From positions 119,745-183,744 of the forward strand of contig CAJNBW010000003.1 in assembly GCA_905221105.1 (NCBI GenBank): 64,000 nt of DNA, in the 5' to 3' direction. Position 1 is the first letter of the stretch. Every line of letters begins with the position of its first letter. This DNA is from a bacterium (GTDB lineage: Bacteria > Bacillota > Bacilli > Lactobacillales > Streptococcaceae). Positions 35,655 to 44,419 of this stretch are shown here, one piece after another. The notes below the pieces were generated by a model. It worked only from the letters and a program-made list of their open reading frames with translations, ran no database searches and was not told the origin of the DNA. The position numbers and the translations under genes are program-made.

Positions 35655-37397
35655 TTAGGACATGGCCCCTGCCTGCAAGCTATACATCTTGTGATAGGTT
35701 CCTCCCAAGGACAAGAGTTCTTCATGGGTTCCGCTCTCGATAATGCGCCCCTTGTCCAAAACATAGATGCAGTTGGCGTCTTGGATGGTCGAAAGTCGGT
35801 GGGCAATGGCAATGGTTGTCCGCCCCTGTCTCATCTTAGCCAGAGAAGCTTGAACCAAGCTTTCTGTTTCAGAGTCAATATTGGCTGTCGCTTCATCCAA
35901 AATCAAGATTTTAGGCTGACTAGCAACTGTTCTGGCAAAGGCAAGAAGCTGGCGTTGACCAGTTGAAAAGCTCGATCCACGCTCAGAAACAGGTGCATCA
36001 TATCCCAGAGGAAGTTCTTGGATAAAGGAATCTGCATCGACAAAGGCAGCCGCAGCCTGAACCTGCTCATCACTGATATCTTGGTACATGGCGATATTGG
36101 ATTTGATAGTCCCGTGATAGAGGAAGGGATCTTGCAAGACCAGACCGATGTTTTTTCTCAGCTCTTCCTGACTGTAGTCCCGGATATCCACACCATCCAA
36201 GAGAACTCTCCCTGATTGAAATTCATAAAAGCGCATGAGGACATTGATGATCGAAGATTTCCCAGAACCTGTATGACCTACAAAGGCAATGGTCTCACCC
36301 TTGTTAACTGAAAAGGAAATATCATCCAGAATCTGGTGTTTACCGTCATATGAGAAGCACACATGTTCAAAACGAATATTGCCTTCTTGGACTTTGGCTT
36401 GCCCATCTTTTTGAAGAGGCTCATAGGTCTTATCGTCAATCAAGGCAAATACACGCCCTGCAGACACCATGGAAGTTTGAAGGGTTGAAAAGTTTTGCGT
36501 CACCTCGATCAAGGGGTCAAAAAGACGATTGATGTATTGGATAAAGGCATACATGGTTCCGGCTGTTATCCCGATAGAAAGACCTCGGTAGCCAAAGTAG
36601 GCCATCAATACAGCATATCCAAGCAGTTTCAGCAAACTCATGGCAGGACGCAAAAAGAGGGCATCCAAGGCTACAGAACGGTTGGCATAGACCAAGTGTT
36701 CTTGGTTGATCTCATCAAATTCTGCCTGCAGGCGCTTCTCTTGATTAAAGGCCTGGATAATCCTAATTCCTTCGATATTTTCTGCCAGCTTACTATTGAT
36801 ATCTGACAAGAGACTTCTGGTCTTCTCGATAATCTTGACTGATTTTTTCCGATAGAGATTGACCAAAAGGAAAATCAAGGGGAGAAAGAGCAAGACCAAA
36901 GCTGTCAAACGAAAATCCAACACCAACATGGTATAAAGGGTTGTCAGAAAGATGAAAACTGCTGAGATAAAGCTGGACAAAATTCCCGAAAACATATCAC
37001 TGATGGTTTCGGTATCATTTGTCAAACGAGAAACGATGGAGCCTGCTGGTGTCTTATCAAAATAAGACATGCCCAGCTTCTCCATATTGGCAAAAGCATC
37101 CCGACGAATATCTCTAACGATGCTGTAGGATACGCGCGCAAAGAGAAGATTGCCGACATACTGAACTAGAGTTTGTAGGATATAAAGGCCATAATAGACC
37201 AGCAAAACGGTCACAGCGAGTTGGTTGAGATTGCTGAGATACTGGTCTATAAAGTGGGAAGCCACAAGGGGAATGACACTTTTGATGACTGTCGTCGCTA
37301 GTAGAAAACTGAGTGCCAAAAAGGTCAGGAGTCCATAAGGCTTGAGATAAGACATCAAGCGCTTCAATACAGTCCATTGTTCTTTCTTATTCTGCAT
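35655..37397 (-). CDS. ABC exporter half-transporter, second subunit
   Basis: A 580-residue type I ABC exporter half: six membrane helices (residues 1-320) then a nucleotide-binding domain with Walker A GHTGSGKSS near residue 372, ABC signature FSTGQRQLLAFA (Ser-Thr-Gly instead of the canonical Ser-Gly-Gly) and Walker B ILILDEATANID. The altered signature is common in the degenerate site of heterodimers. Start overlaps the end of the first subunit gene by 11 bases, so the two are likely a YheI/YheH-like heterodimer, drug or lipid substrate unknown. Confidence 0.9.
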   Translation of the reverse strand: MQNKKEQWTVLKRLMSYLKPYGLLTFLALSFLLATTVIKSVIPLVASHFIDQYLSNLNQLAVTVLLVYYGLYILQTLVQYVGNLLFARVSYSIVRDIRRDAFANMEKLGMSYFDKTPAGSIVSRLTNDTETISDMFSGILSSFISAVFIFLTTLYTMLVLDFRLTALVLLFLPLIFLLVNLYRKKSVKIIEKTRSLLSDINSKLAENIEGIRIIQAFNQEKRLQAEFDEINQEHLVYANRSVALDALFLRPAMSLLKLLGYAVLMAYFGYRGLSIGITAGTMYAFIQYINRLFDPLIEVTQNFSTLQTSMVSAGRVFALIDDKTYEPLQKDGQAKVQEGNIRFEHVCFSYDGKHQILDDISFSVNKGETIAFVGHTGSGKSSIINVLMRFYEFQSGRVLLDGVDIRDYSQEELRKNIGLVLQDPFLYHGTIKSNIAMYQDISDEQVQAAAAFVDADSFIQELPLGYDAPVSERGSSFSTGQRQLLAFARTVASQPKILILDEATANIDSETESLVQASLAKMRQGRTTIAIAHRLSTIQDANCIYVLDKGRIIESGTHEELLSLGGTYHKMYSLQAGAMS

Positions 37398-39132
37398 CTT
37401 CTTCTCCTTTCATTTCCAGCTGCTGAGACTGGTAGGTTTGGGCATACCAGCCATCCATAGCTAGTAAGTCTTCGTGCCTGCCTCGTTCGATAATTTGACC
37501 ATTTTGCAGGACTAAAATCAAATCTGCATGGACAACTGCACTCAGGCGATGAGCTGTGATAATTGTTGTCTTGTCCTTTCGCGTCTCCTTAAGGTTGTCG
37601 ATAATCGCATACTCTGTCTTGGCATCCACGGCCGACAAAGAATCATCCAAAATCAAGATATCAGGGTCTAAAATCATAGCCCGACTCATGGCCAGACGCT
37701 GCTTTTGACCTCCAGAAAGACTGACTCCCTTTTCACCAATCAACGTATCAAATCCCTGAGGCATGGCTACAATATCTTGGTAAACTTGGGCTAGCTTAGT
37801 CGCTTCCTCGACCGCTGAAAGGGGTAAATTAGGATTGCCGAAGCGGATATTGTCTAAAATCGAAGTCGCAAAGAGGAACTGGTCCTGAGGAACATATCCC
37901 ATAAGACTACGAAGGTCTGTCAGACGATAGTCCCGAATATCGTGACCGTTTAGGTAAATAGCACCCTTATCCACATCGTATTCACGCAAGAGGAGCTTAA
38001 TCAAGGACGTTTTTCCAGAGCCTGTTTGTCCAACCAAGCCCAGCGTTTGACCTTTTTCCAAACTAAAGTGAATATCCGTCAGTGTTTCCTCATTTTCAAA
38101 GGCAAAGCTGTCAATGGCATACTGCAAAAGCCCGTTTTCAATGCCATCTAAAGGAAACTCAGGGTCTTGTACAGGTGATTCCTGAGACAAGAGTTCCTCA
38201 ATCCGCTGGTAGGAAACCTTCCCTCGCTGAGTGATATTAAAGAGGAAACCGATGGCCATGAGAGGCCAGACCAACATATCCAAGTAACTGATAAAGGTGA
38301 CCAGATTCCCAACGGTGATTTGCCCTTTCTGAACCATCAAGGAGCCGACCAAGAGCGTTAAAACATAGGATGAACCAACAAACAAGAGAACCATGGGGTC
38401 AAAGAGACTATCGTATTTCATGGTTTGGAGGTTCTTTTGGAAGGTCAATTCATTGACTGTCTGAAAGGATTTCAACTCGTCCGCCTGATACCCAAAAGAC
38501 TTGGTCACTTTAATACCTGATACTGACTCCTGCACCTTGTTATTGAGTTCAGAAAAGGCAGCCTGCGATTCACCAAGGACCTTATGGGTCTTTCTCCCTA
38601 GACGACTAGTCGCATAAGCCATGAAAGGCAGGGGAAGAATGGCAACCAAGGTCATCTGCCATGAAATGCTAAAGAGCATGGTCAGCAAGGTCACCAGCGC
38701 CGTGATAGAGGCATCCACCGCAGACATTACTCCTCCACCTGCTAGACGAGTCAAGGCGTTGATATCATTGGTTGCGTGTGCCATCAGGTCCCCCGTTCGA
38801 TAAGTCTGATAAAAGGCTGGAGACATTTTTGTAAAATGCTCAAACAAGCGAGACCGCATAATCTGTCCCAAACGGTAGGAAGTCCCAAGGATATACATAC
38901 GCCAAACATAGCGCAGATAGTACATCCCAAAGGCCGCAAGTAGCAAATAAAATAGGTCAAGAAGGAGGTCCTGCTGGGTTAATTGCCCCGATGTAATAGC
39001 ATCAATGACCCGCCCCATAACCATTGGGGGAATTAGATTGAGGACGGAAACCAAGACCAGGGCCACAATCCCGACTAGATAACGGCGTTTTTCTAACTTG
39101 AAAAACCACCAAAGTTTTTGAATAATGGACAT
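37387..39132 (-). CDS. ABC exporter half-transporter, first subunit
   Basis: A 581-residue type I ABC exporter half with Walker A GQTGSGKTS near residue 375, a canonical signature VSLSGGQKQRLAMSRA, and Walker B ILILDDSLSAVD, where Asp replaces the catalytic glutamate (degenerate ATP site). This complements the second subunit, which has a Glu there. The ATG at 39132 has AAAGGG upstream; 13 residues of a longer frame are rejected. Heterodimeric multidrug-type exporter. Confidence 0.9.
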   Translation of the reverse strand: MSIIQKLWWFFKLEKRRYLVGIVALVLVSVLNLIPPMVMGRVIDAITSGQLTQQDLLLDLFYLLLAAFGMYYLRYVWRMYILGTSYRLGQIMRSRLFEHFTKMSPAFYQTYRTGDLMAHATNDINALTRLAGGGVMSAVDASITALVTLLTMLFSISWQMTLVAILPLPFMAYATSRLGRKTHKVLGESQAAFSELNNKVQESVSGIKVTKSFGYQADELKSFQTVNELTFQKNLQTMKYDSLFDPMVLLFVGSSYVLTLLVGSLMVQKGQITVGNLVTFISYLDMLVWPLMAIGFLFNITQRGKVSYQRIEELLSQESPVQDPEFPLDGIENGLLQYAIDSFAFENEETLTDIHFSLEKGQTLGLVGQTGSGKTSLIKLLLREYDVDKGAIYLNGHDIRDYRLTDLRSLMGYVPQDQFLFATSILDNIRFGNPNLPLSAVEEATKLAQVYQDIVAMPQGFDTLIGEKGVSLSGGQKQRLAMSRAMILDPDILILDDSLSAVDAKTEYAIIDNLKETRKDKTTIITAHRLSAVVHADLILVLQNGQIIERGRHEDLLAMDGWYAQTYQSQQLEMKGEEDAE

Positions 39133-39186
39133 AAAATCCCTTTCTGATTGCAAATGGAAACCTGAGGCCAAGACCCCAGGTTTTTC

Positions 39187-39822
39187 TTATTCATAGGTTA
39201 CAACTGTAACAGCACCCTTGTCATACTCAGCGATAAAGATATTGGCTACATTGCCATGCCCTTGCTTGCTGAGATTATCAAGCAACCACTCTTCGCTACG
39301 ACCAATCGATTCCAAGACTTCCACTTGGATTACACCGTCAGTCACAACTGGATACTTAGGATTTTCATCTCCCATTTGGACCACGATGAGTTGGCCATTT
39401 TGCTCTTGCACAGCTCGTTTGACTTGTTTCATCTGGAAGATCCCTTGACTACGAAGCTTGAGGGCTACATCCGATGCAGACAAACCAACTGAGCGACAGG
39501 CTTCTGGGTCAATCTTCCCATTTTTGATGAGGAGAGTTGGTTTCCCATCAATCAAGTGTTTGACAAAACGAACATTGTTGTTTAGCCACTTGAGGGTCAA
39601 GACCAAAATCGTCCACATCATCAGAATCACTGCGTACTGGAGAATACTGATCGAACTATTGTAAATCACACCTCCGATGATACCACCGAGAACATAGTTC
39701 TGAATTTGGTCTGTGGCAGAGTTAGGTGCTAGATTTCCCTTTCCTGTCACATTGATAACAAAAACCAGCGAGAAAAGACCCAAGGCCAGTTTGATTAAAA
39801 TTTCCATATAATTGAGTGTCAT
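39187..39822 (-). CDS. DUF421 (YetF-like) membrane protein
   Basis: A 211-residue protein with three N-terminal membrane helices (residues 5-85) and a cytoplasmic C-terminal domain containing KHLIDGKPTLLIKNGKID, the DUF421 core. Function unknown in this family. It overlaps the DUF3290 gene by four bases, a pairing common in streptococci and lactobacilli. Confidence 0.85.
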   Translation of the reverse strand: MTLNYMEILIKLALGLFSLVFVINVTGKGNLAPNSATDQIQNYVLGGIIGGVIYNSSISILQYAVILMMWTILVLTLKWLNNNVRFVKHLIDGKPTLLIKNGKIDPEACRSVGLSASDVALKLRSQGIFQMKQVKRAVQEQNGQLIVVQMGDENPKYPVVTDGVIQVEVLESIGRSEEWLLDNLSKQGHGNVANIFIAEYDKGAVTVVTYE

Positions 39823-40274
39823 TTGTTTACCTCCACCAATTCAATAGCGTCTGTTTGATGCAATTCTAATTTCTCTAAAAGATACTTGTCTGGTTCGCTC
39901 CCGTTCATAGCACGGTAGACATTTGGACCTACCTTGATAAGCGCTCCATCAGTAGCAACTGAAGTATTGACGTAAACTTCTGATTTATCCACTCCCAAGT
40001 CTTTGGAAACAACCTCTATGAAATGAAGGGAGGTTTGAAATTGGTTGTTTGAGGCTTGATTAGTCTGGTATTTTGAGATTGTCACCAAAAGCATGGCCAC
40101 CAAAGTCAAGGCTAAAATCATGACCAATTCCCGAAATTTAGTTCCCTTTTTATCACGATAAGCCTTAAAAGCAAAAAATCCTGTGATAGCTAGGAGCACA
40201 ATCCCAAAACCAATCATGATTCCGTTTTGCTGACTGATTTGGCTAAGTACATAGTCATATGAGTAAAATTTCAT
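39819..40274 (-). CDS. DUF3290 membrane protein
   Basis: A 151-residue protein with two membrane helices (about residues 18-38 and 47-65) and a C-terminal extracytoplasmic domain. Pairing with DUF421 is the main support for the family call. Function unknown; a joint complex with the DUF421 protein is likely from overlapping genes. Confidence 0.8.
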   Translation of the reverse strand: MKFYSYDYVLSQISQQNGIMIGFGIVLLAITGFFAFKAYRDKKGTKFRELVMILALTLVAMLLVTISKYQTNQASNNQFQTSLHFIEVVSKDLGVDKSEVYVNTSVATDGALIKVGPNVYRAMNGSEPDKYLLEKLELHQTDAIELVEVNK

Positions 40275-40344
40275 TTATTTTCACTCCCTTTCATAAAATC
40301 ATTTTTCATTATAAACGAAAGAGGGTGATTTTTCAAACCATACG

Positions 40345-40374
40345 TTGGGGAAATAGACCTTTTTTTGGTATAAT
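40345..40374 (+). promoter_or_regulatory. Promoter of exoA
   Basis: TTGGGG (40345-40350), 18 bases, TATAAT (40369-40374); start near 40381, with AAAAGGTAA before the ATG at 40408. Confidence 0.5.
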
Positions 40375-40407
40375 AAAGTCTATAATCTGAATGAAAAAGG
40401 TAACTTT

Positions 40408-41235
40408 ATGAAACTTATCTCATGGAATATTGATTCCCTAAACGCTGCCCTAACTAGTGACTCAGCTCGCGCCAAATTGTCCCAAGAAGTCCTACAAACT
40501 CTTGTTGCAGAAAATGCTGATATCATCGCTATCCAAGAAACCAAGCTTTCTGCCAAAGGGCCTACAAAGAAACACTTGGAAATTTTGGCTGAACTCTTCC
40601 CAGGCTACGAAAATACGTGGCGCTCTTCCCAAGAACCTGCTCGTAAAGGCTATGCTGGTACTATGTTCCTCTATAAGAAAGAACTCACACCCACTGTCAC
40701 TTTTCCAGAAATCGGTGCTCCTTCTACCATGGACTTGGAAGGCCGCATCATCACCTTGGAATTTAATGAATTTTTCGTGACCCAAGTTTACACACCAAAC
40801 GCTGGCGACGGTCTCAAACGCTTGGAAGAACGTCAAGTCTGGGATGTCAAATATGCTGAGTATTTGGCTGAACTAGACAAAGAAAAACCAGTCCTTGCGA
40901 CCGGTGACTATAACGTAGCCCACAATGAAATCGACCTTGCAAATCCTGCCAGCAACCGCCGTTCACCTGGATTTACCGACGAGGAACGTGCTGGATTTAC
41001 TAACCTTTTAGCAACTGGATTTACGGATACCTTCCGCCACATTCACGGCGATGTTCCAGAACGCTACACTTGGTGGGCGCAACGCAGCAAGACTTCTAAA
41101 ATCAACAATACAGGCTGGAGAATCGACTACTGGCTCACTAGCAACCGCATCGCTGACAAAGTAACTAAGTCTGATATGATTGACTCTGGTGCGCGCCAAG
41201 ACCACACACCCATTGTCATGGAGATTGAGCTCTAA
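40408..41235 (+). CDS. exoA: Exodeoxyribonuclease / AP endonuclease
   Basis: A 275-residue ExoIII-family enzyme of base-excision repair. Catalytic motifs are intact: ISWNIDSLNA, IIAIQETKLS (metal Glu), VYTPNAGDG, ATGDYNVAHNEID (Asp/Asn), and the terminal RIDYWLTS and QDHTPIVME with the catalytic His. Cuts 5' of abasic sites. It is followed after 11 bases by a glyoxalase-like gene. Confidence 0.96.
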   Translation: MKLISWNIDSLNAALTSDSARAKLSQEVLQTLVAENADIIAIQETKLSAKGPTKKHLEILAELFPGYENTWRSSQEPARKGYAGTMFLYKKELTPTVTFPEIGAPSTMDLEGRIITLEFNEFFVTQVYTPNAGDGLKRLEERQVWDVKYAEYLAELDKEKPVLATGDYNVAHNEIDLANPASNRRSPGFTDEERAGFTNLLATGFTDTFRHIHGDVPERYTWWAQRSKTSKINNTGWRIDYWLTSNRIADKVTKSDMIDSGARQDHTPIVMEIEL

Positions 41236-41246
41236 GGAGAAAGCTA

Positions 41247-41633
41247 ATGGACTATCAAGCTGTCATTCCTGAATTTGTAGTATCTGACCTCGAAAAGTCA
41301 CGCCACTTCTACTGCGACTTGCTGGGATTTTCTGTCGAATACGAGCGTCCAGAGGAGAAATTTCTCTTCCTCTCGCTTGAAGACTGCCAACTTATGCTAG
41401 AAGAAGGCAGCACAGAAGAATTAGCCCAACTAACCTATCCTTTCGGGCGCGGTGTCAATATTTCCTTTGGCATTGAAGATGTCCCTCAGCTCCACCAAAA
41501 ACTGCTGGAAGCTGACTATCCTATCCATCGTCCGCTGACCAAAAGAGAATTTCGAGTGGGAGATAGCTTTATTTACCCTCACGAATTTGCAGTTTTGGAT
41601 CCAGATGGCTATTTTTTAAGATTTAGCGAATAG
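41247..41633 (+). CDS. VOC-family (glyoxalase/bleomycin-resistance-like) protein
   Basis: A 128-residue two-repeat vicinal oxygen chelate fold. It opens PEFVVSDLEKSRHFYCDLLGF and ends HEFAVLDPDGYFLRF, the standard motifs of this family. Such proteins are dioxygenases, glyoxalases or drug-binding proteins; nothing here tells which. Located just after exoA and probably co-transcribed. Confidence 0.85.
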   Translation: MDYQAVIPEFVVSDLEKSRHFYCDLLGFSVEYERPEEKFLFLSLEDCQLMLEEGSTEELAQLTYPFGRGVNISFGIEDVPQLHQKLLEADYPIHRPLTKREFRVGDSFIYPHEFAVLDPDGYFLRFSE

Positions 41634-41798
41634 AAAAAATCTTTCAAATCAGAAAAAAGACATATTGTCAGGTCTTGAAGAATCTTGATAATATGCCTTT
41701 TATGATGGAAAAATCTTCTAAATGTTAGCATACAATTGACAATTTGTTCACTTTTCTTCAATTTGTTCGTTTTTTATCTCAAAACACTAACAAAATAT

Positions 41799-41827
41799 TT
41801 GATTTCTAAAGTTATTTGGTGTAAAAT
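41799..41827 (+). promoter_or_regulatory. Promoter of xpt-pbuX
   Basis: TTGATT (41799-41804), 17 bases, TAAAAT (41822-41827). Start near 41834, about 35 bases before the aptamer. The rest of 41634-41798 shows no gene. Confidence 0.65.
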
Positions 41828-41867
41828 AAAAACATTGGCACAAGCCTATTTAAAATTAAATATCGTT

Positions 41868-41938
41868 TTACTTGTTTATGTCGTGAATTGGCACGACGTT
41901 TCTACAAGGTGCCGGAACACCTAACAATAAGTAAGTCA
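41868..41938 (+). promoter_or_regulatory. Guanine riboswitch
   Basis: Purine aptamer of about 70 bases. P1 pairs TTACTT with AAGTAAG-type ends; the P2 hairpin GTCGTG...CACGAC and P3 AGGTGCCGG...ACACCT flank the conserved TTTCTAC junction. The base that reads the ligand in the J3-1 segment (CTAACAATAAG) is C, so guanine or hypoxanthine rather than adenine. It fits the downstream xanthine salvage genes. Confidence 0.92.
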
Positions 41939-41974
41939 GCTTGAAGGGATGGTCTTTGGGCCATGCCTATTTTG

Positions 41975-42007
41975 AGGACTTGCTTAGAGATTAAGTAAGT
42001 CCTTTTT
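41975..42007 (+). terminator. Riboswitch-controlled terminator before xpt
   Basis: AGGACTTGCTTA / TAAGTAAGTCCT perfect hairpin of 11-12 bp with a T run. The TAAGTAAG arm repeats the 3' side of P1, explaining how ligand binding could switch between terminator and antiterminator. Confidence 0.88.
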
Positions 42008-42069
42008 CTATTTCTTGCTAGAAACTCTAAACAAGCAAATGGATTGGCTTTTAGACTTTAGGAGGTCTT

Positions 42070-42651
42070 ATGAAATTATTAGAAGAGCGCATTCTCAAGG
42101 ATGGGCATATCTTGGGTGATAACATTCTCAAGGTGGATTCCTTTTTAACTCACCAAGTTGACTTTAGCTTGATGCGAGAGATTGGTAAGGTTTTTGCGGA
42201 AAAATTCACTGCTGCTGGCATTACCAAGGTCGTGACCATTGAAGCATCAGGCATTGCCCCAGCCCTTTTTACAGCTGAAGCCTTGAATGTTCCCATGATT
42301 TTCGCCAAGAAAGCTAAAAACATCACTATGAACGAAGGCATCTTGACTGCCGAAGTCTACTCCTTTACCAAGCAAGTGACCAGCACCGTTTCTATCGCTG
42401 GAAAATTCCTCTCACCAGAGGACAAGGTCTTGATTATTGATGATTTCCTTGCTAACGGCCAAGCTGCTAAAGGCTTGATTCAAATCATCGAACAGGCCGG
42501 AGCAACAGTCGAAGCTATCGGTATTGTGATTGAAAAATCCTTCCAAGATGGCCGTGACTTGCTTGAAAAAGCAGGCTATCCTGTTCTATCACTCGCTCGT
42601 TTGGATCGTTTTGAAAATGGTCAGGTCGTATTTAAGGAGGCAGATCTCTAA
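42070..42651 (+). CDS. xpt: Xanthine phosphoribosyltransferase
   Basis: A 193-residue type I phosphoribosyltransferase converting xanthine and PRPP to XMP. The PRPP loop is [16 protein letters not shown] near residue 125. ATG at 42070 with TAGGAGG upstream. Stop and pbuX start overlap (TAATG), coupling salvage enzyme to permease. Confidence 0.95.
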   Translation: MKLLEERILKDGHILGDNILKVDSFLTHQVDFSLMREIGKVFAEKFTAAGITKVVTIEASGIAPALFTAEALNVPMIFAKKAKNITMNEGILTAEVYSFTKQVTSTVSIAGKFLSPEDKVLIIDDFLANGQAAKGLIQIIEQAGATVEAIGIVIEKSFQDGRDLLEKAGYPVLSLARLDRFENGQVVFKEADL

Positions 42652-43913
42652 TGCAAACTCAAGAAAAACACTCGCAAGCAGCCGTTCTTGGCTTGCAACA
42701 CTTACTAGCCATGTACTCAGGATCTATCCTAGTTCCCATCATGATTGCGACAGCCCTTGGCTATTCAGCTGAGCAGTTGACCTACCTGATTTCCACAGAT
42801 ATCTTCATGTGTGGGGTAGCAACCTTCCTCCAACTCCAACTCAACAAATACTTTGGAATTGGACTACCAGTCGTTCTCGGAGTTGCCTTCCAATCAGTCG
42901 CTCCTTTGATTATGATTGGTCAAAGTCATGGTAGTGGTGCTATGTTTGGTGCCCTTATCGCATCAGGGATTTACGTGGTTCTTGTTTCAGGCATTTTCTC
43001 AAAAGTGGCCAATCTTTTCCCTTCTATCGTAACAGGATCTGTTATTACCACGATTGGTTTAACCTTGATTCCTGTCGCTATTGGAAATATGGGAAATAAC
43101 GTTCCAGAGCCAACTGGTCAAAGTCTCTTGCTTGCAGCTATCACTGTTCTGATTATCCTCTTGATCAACATCTTTACCAAAGGATTTATCAAGTCTATCT
43201 CTATTTTGATTGGTCTAGTTGTTGGAACTGCCATTGCTACTACTATGGGCTTGGTGGACTTCTCTCCTGTTGCGGCAGCACCGCTTGTCCATGTCCCAAC
43301 CCCACTCTACTTTGGGATGCCAACCTTTGAAATCTCATCGATTGTCATGATGTGTATCATCGCAACGGTGTCTATGGTTGAGTCGACTGGTGTTTACCTA
43401 GCCTTGTCTGATATCACGAAAGATCCAATCGACAGCACGCGCCTGCGTAACGGTTACCGTGCAGAAGGTTTGGCCGTACTTCTCGGAGGAATCTTTAACA
43501 CCTTCCCTTACACAGGATTTTCACAAAACGTTGGTCTGGTTAAATTATCAGGTATCAAGAAACGCCTGCCAATCTACTACGCAGCTGGTTTCCTGGTTCT
43601 CCTTGGACTCCTTCCTAAGTTTGGCGCCCTTGCCCAAATCATTCCGAGTCCTGTCCTCGGTGGTGCCATGCTAGTGATGTTTGGTTTTGTCTCGATTCAA
43701 GGGATGCAAATCCTCGCCCGTGTTGACTTTGCCAACAATGAACACAACTTCCTTATCGCAGCTGTATCAATCGCTGCAGGTGTCGGACTCAACAACAGTA
43801 ATCTCTTCATCAGCATGCCAACAGCCTTCCAAATGTTCTTCTCAAACGGCATCGTCGTAGCCAGCCTACTTGCCATTGTCCTCAATGCAGTATTGAATCG
43901 TAAAAAGAAATAA
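42651..43913 (+). CDS. pbuX: Xanthine permease (NCS2 family)
   Basis: A 420-residue polytopic membrane protein of the nucleobase:cation symporter-2 family. It opens GLQHLLAMYSGSILVP, and the substrate-site segments around SMVESTGVYLALSD and NTFPYTGFSQNVGLV are present. Controlled with xpt by the guanine riboswitch; a terminator follows. Confidence 0.95.
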   Translation: MQTQEKHSQAAVLGLQHLLAMYSGSILVPIMIATALGYSAEQLTYLISTDIFMCGVATFLQLQLNKYFGIGLPVVLGVAFQSVAPLIMIGQSHGSGAMFGALIASGIYVVLVSGIFSKVANLFPSIVTGSVITTIGLTLIPVAIGNMGNNVPEPTGQSLLLAAITVLIILLINIFTKGFIKSISILIGLVVGTAIATTMGLVDFSPVAAAPLVHVPTPLYFGMPTFEISSIVMMCIIATVSMVESTGVYLALSDITKDPIDSTRLRNGYRAEGLAVLLGGIFNTFPYTGFSQNVGLVKLSGIKKRLPIYYAAGFLVLLGLLPKFGALAQIIPSPVLGGAMLVMFGFVSIQGMQILARVDFANNEHNFLIAAVSIAAGVGLNNSNLFISMPTAFQMFFSNGIVVASLLAIVLNAVLNRKKK

Positions 43914-43939
43914 GAAAAAGAGGTGTGAGCCTCTTTTTT
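43914..43939. terminator. Terminator between pbuX and thioesterase
   Basis: AAAAAGAGG / CCTCTTTTTT hairpin with T run; it can serve both convergent genes. Confidence 0.85.
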
Positions 43940-43945
43940 GTTTAT

Positions 43946-44350
43946 CTATATCCTTACCTGTCTATCTTCTGACCGCTGGCCTGTGACAAACATGGTGAAG
44001 GTTGCCTTGCAGACATTTCTGCCTTCTTGATTGGTAATGTCCACATCCACCACACATGTTGTGCGACCTTGATGGACGCATTCTCCTTTAATGGTCAGCA
44101 CATCATCGAGTTTTCCTGCCTTGAGGTAGTTGATAGAGGATTGAAGTGTCACCCCATCAAGTCCCAGCGAGATAACCACCAAACCACTGATTTGGTCACA
44201 AAGGGTAAAAAGATAGCCACCATGGGCATTGCCATAGTAGTTGAGCGACGAGTCCACTACTTTGGTCGTCACCACAACGTGGCCATCTCTCATTTTTTCA
44301 ATTTCGTAATTTTCAAAGGCAGATATAGCGTCAAAATGAAAATCTTTCAT
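43946..44350 (-). CDS. PaaI-type hotdog thioesterase
   Basis: A 134-residue single hotdog domain. NAHGGYLFTLCDQISGL near residue 48 is the PaaI/YdiI-type active-site helix region (Asp in place of Glu). It hydrolyses acyl-CoA-type thioesters; the acyl group is unknown. ATG at 44350 has GGAGGAAA upstream; a longer start is rejected. Confidence 0.87.
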   Translation of the reverse strand: MKDFHFDAISAFENYEIEKMRDGHVVVTTKVVDSSLNYYGNAHGGYLFTLCDQISGLVVISLGLDGVTLQSSINYLKAGKLDDVLTIKGECVHQGRTTCVVDVDITNQEGRNVCKATFTMFVTGQRSEDRQVRI

Positions 44351-44419
44351 CGTTTCCTCCTGATAGTTCAAACGACACTATGATACTACATTTTATAGGA
44401 CTGTGCAAGGAGAAAGCTC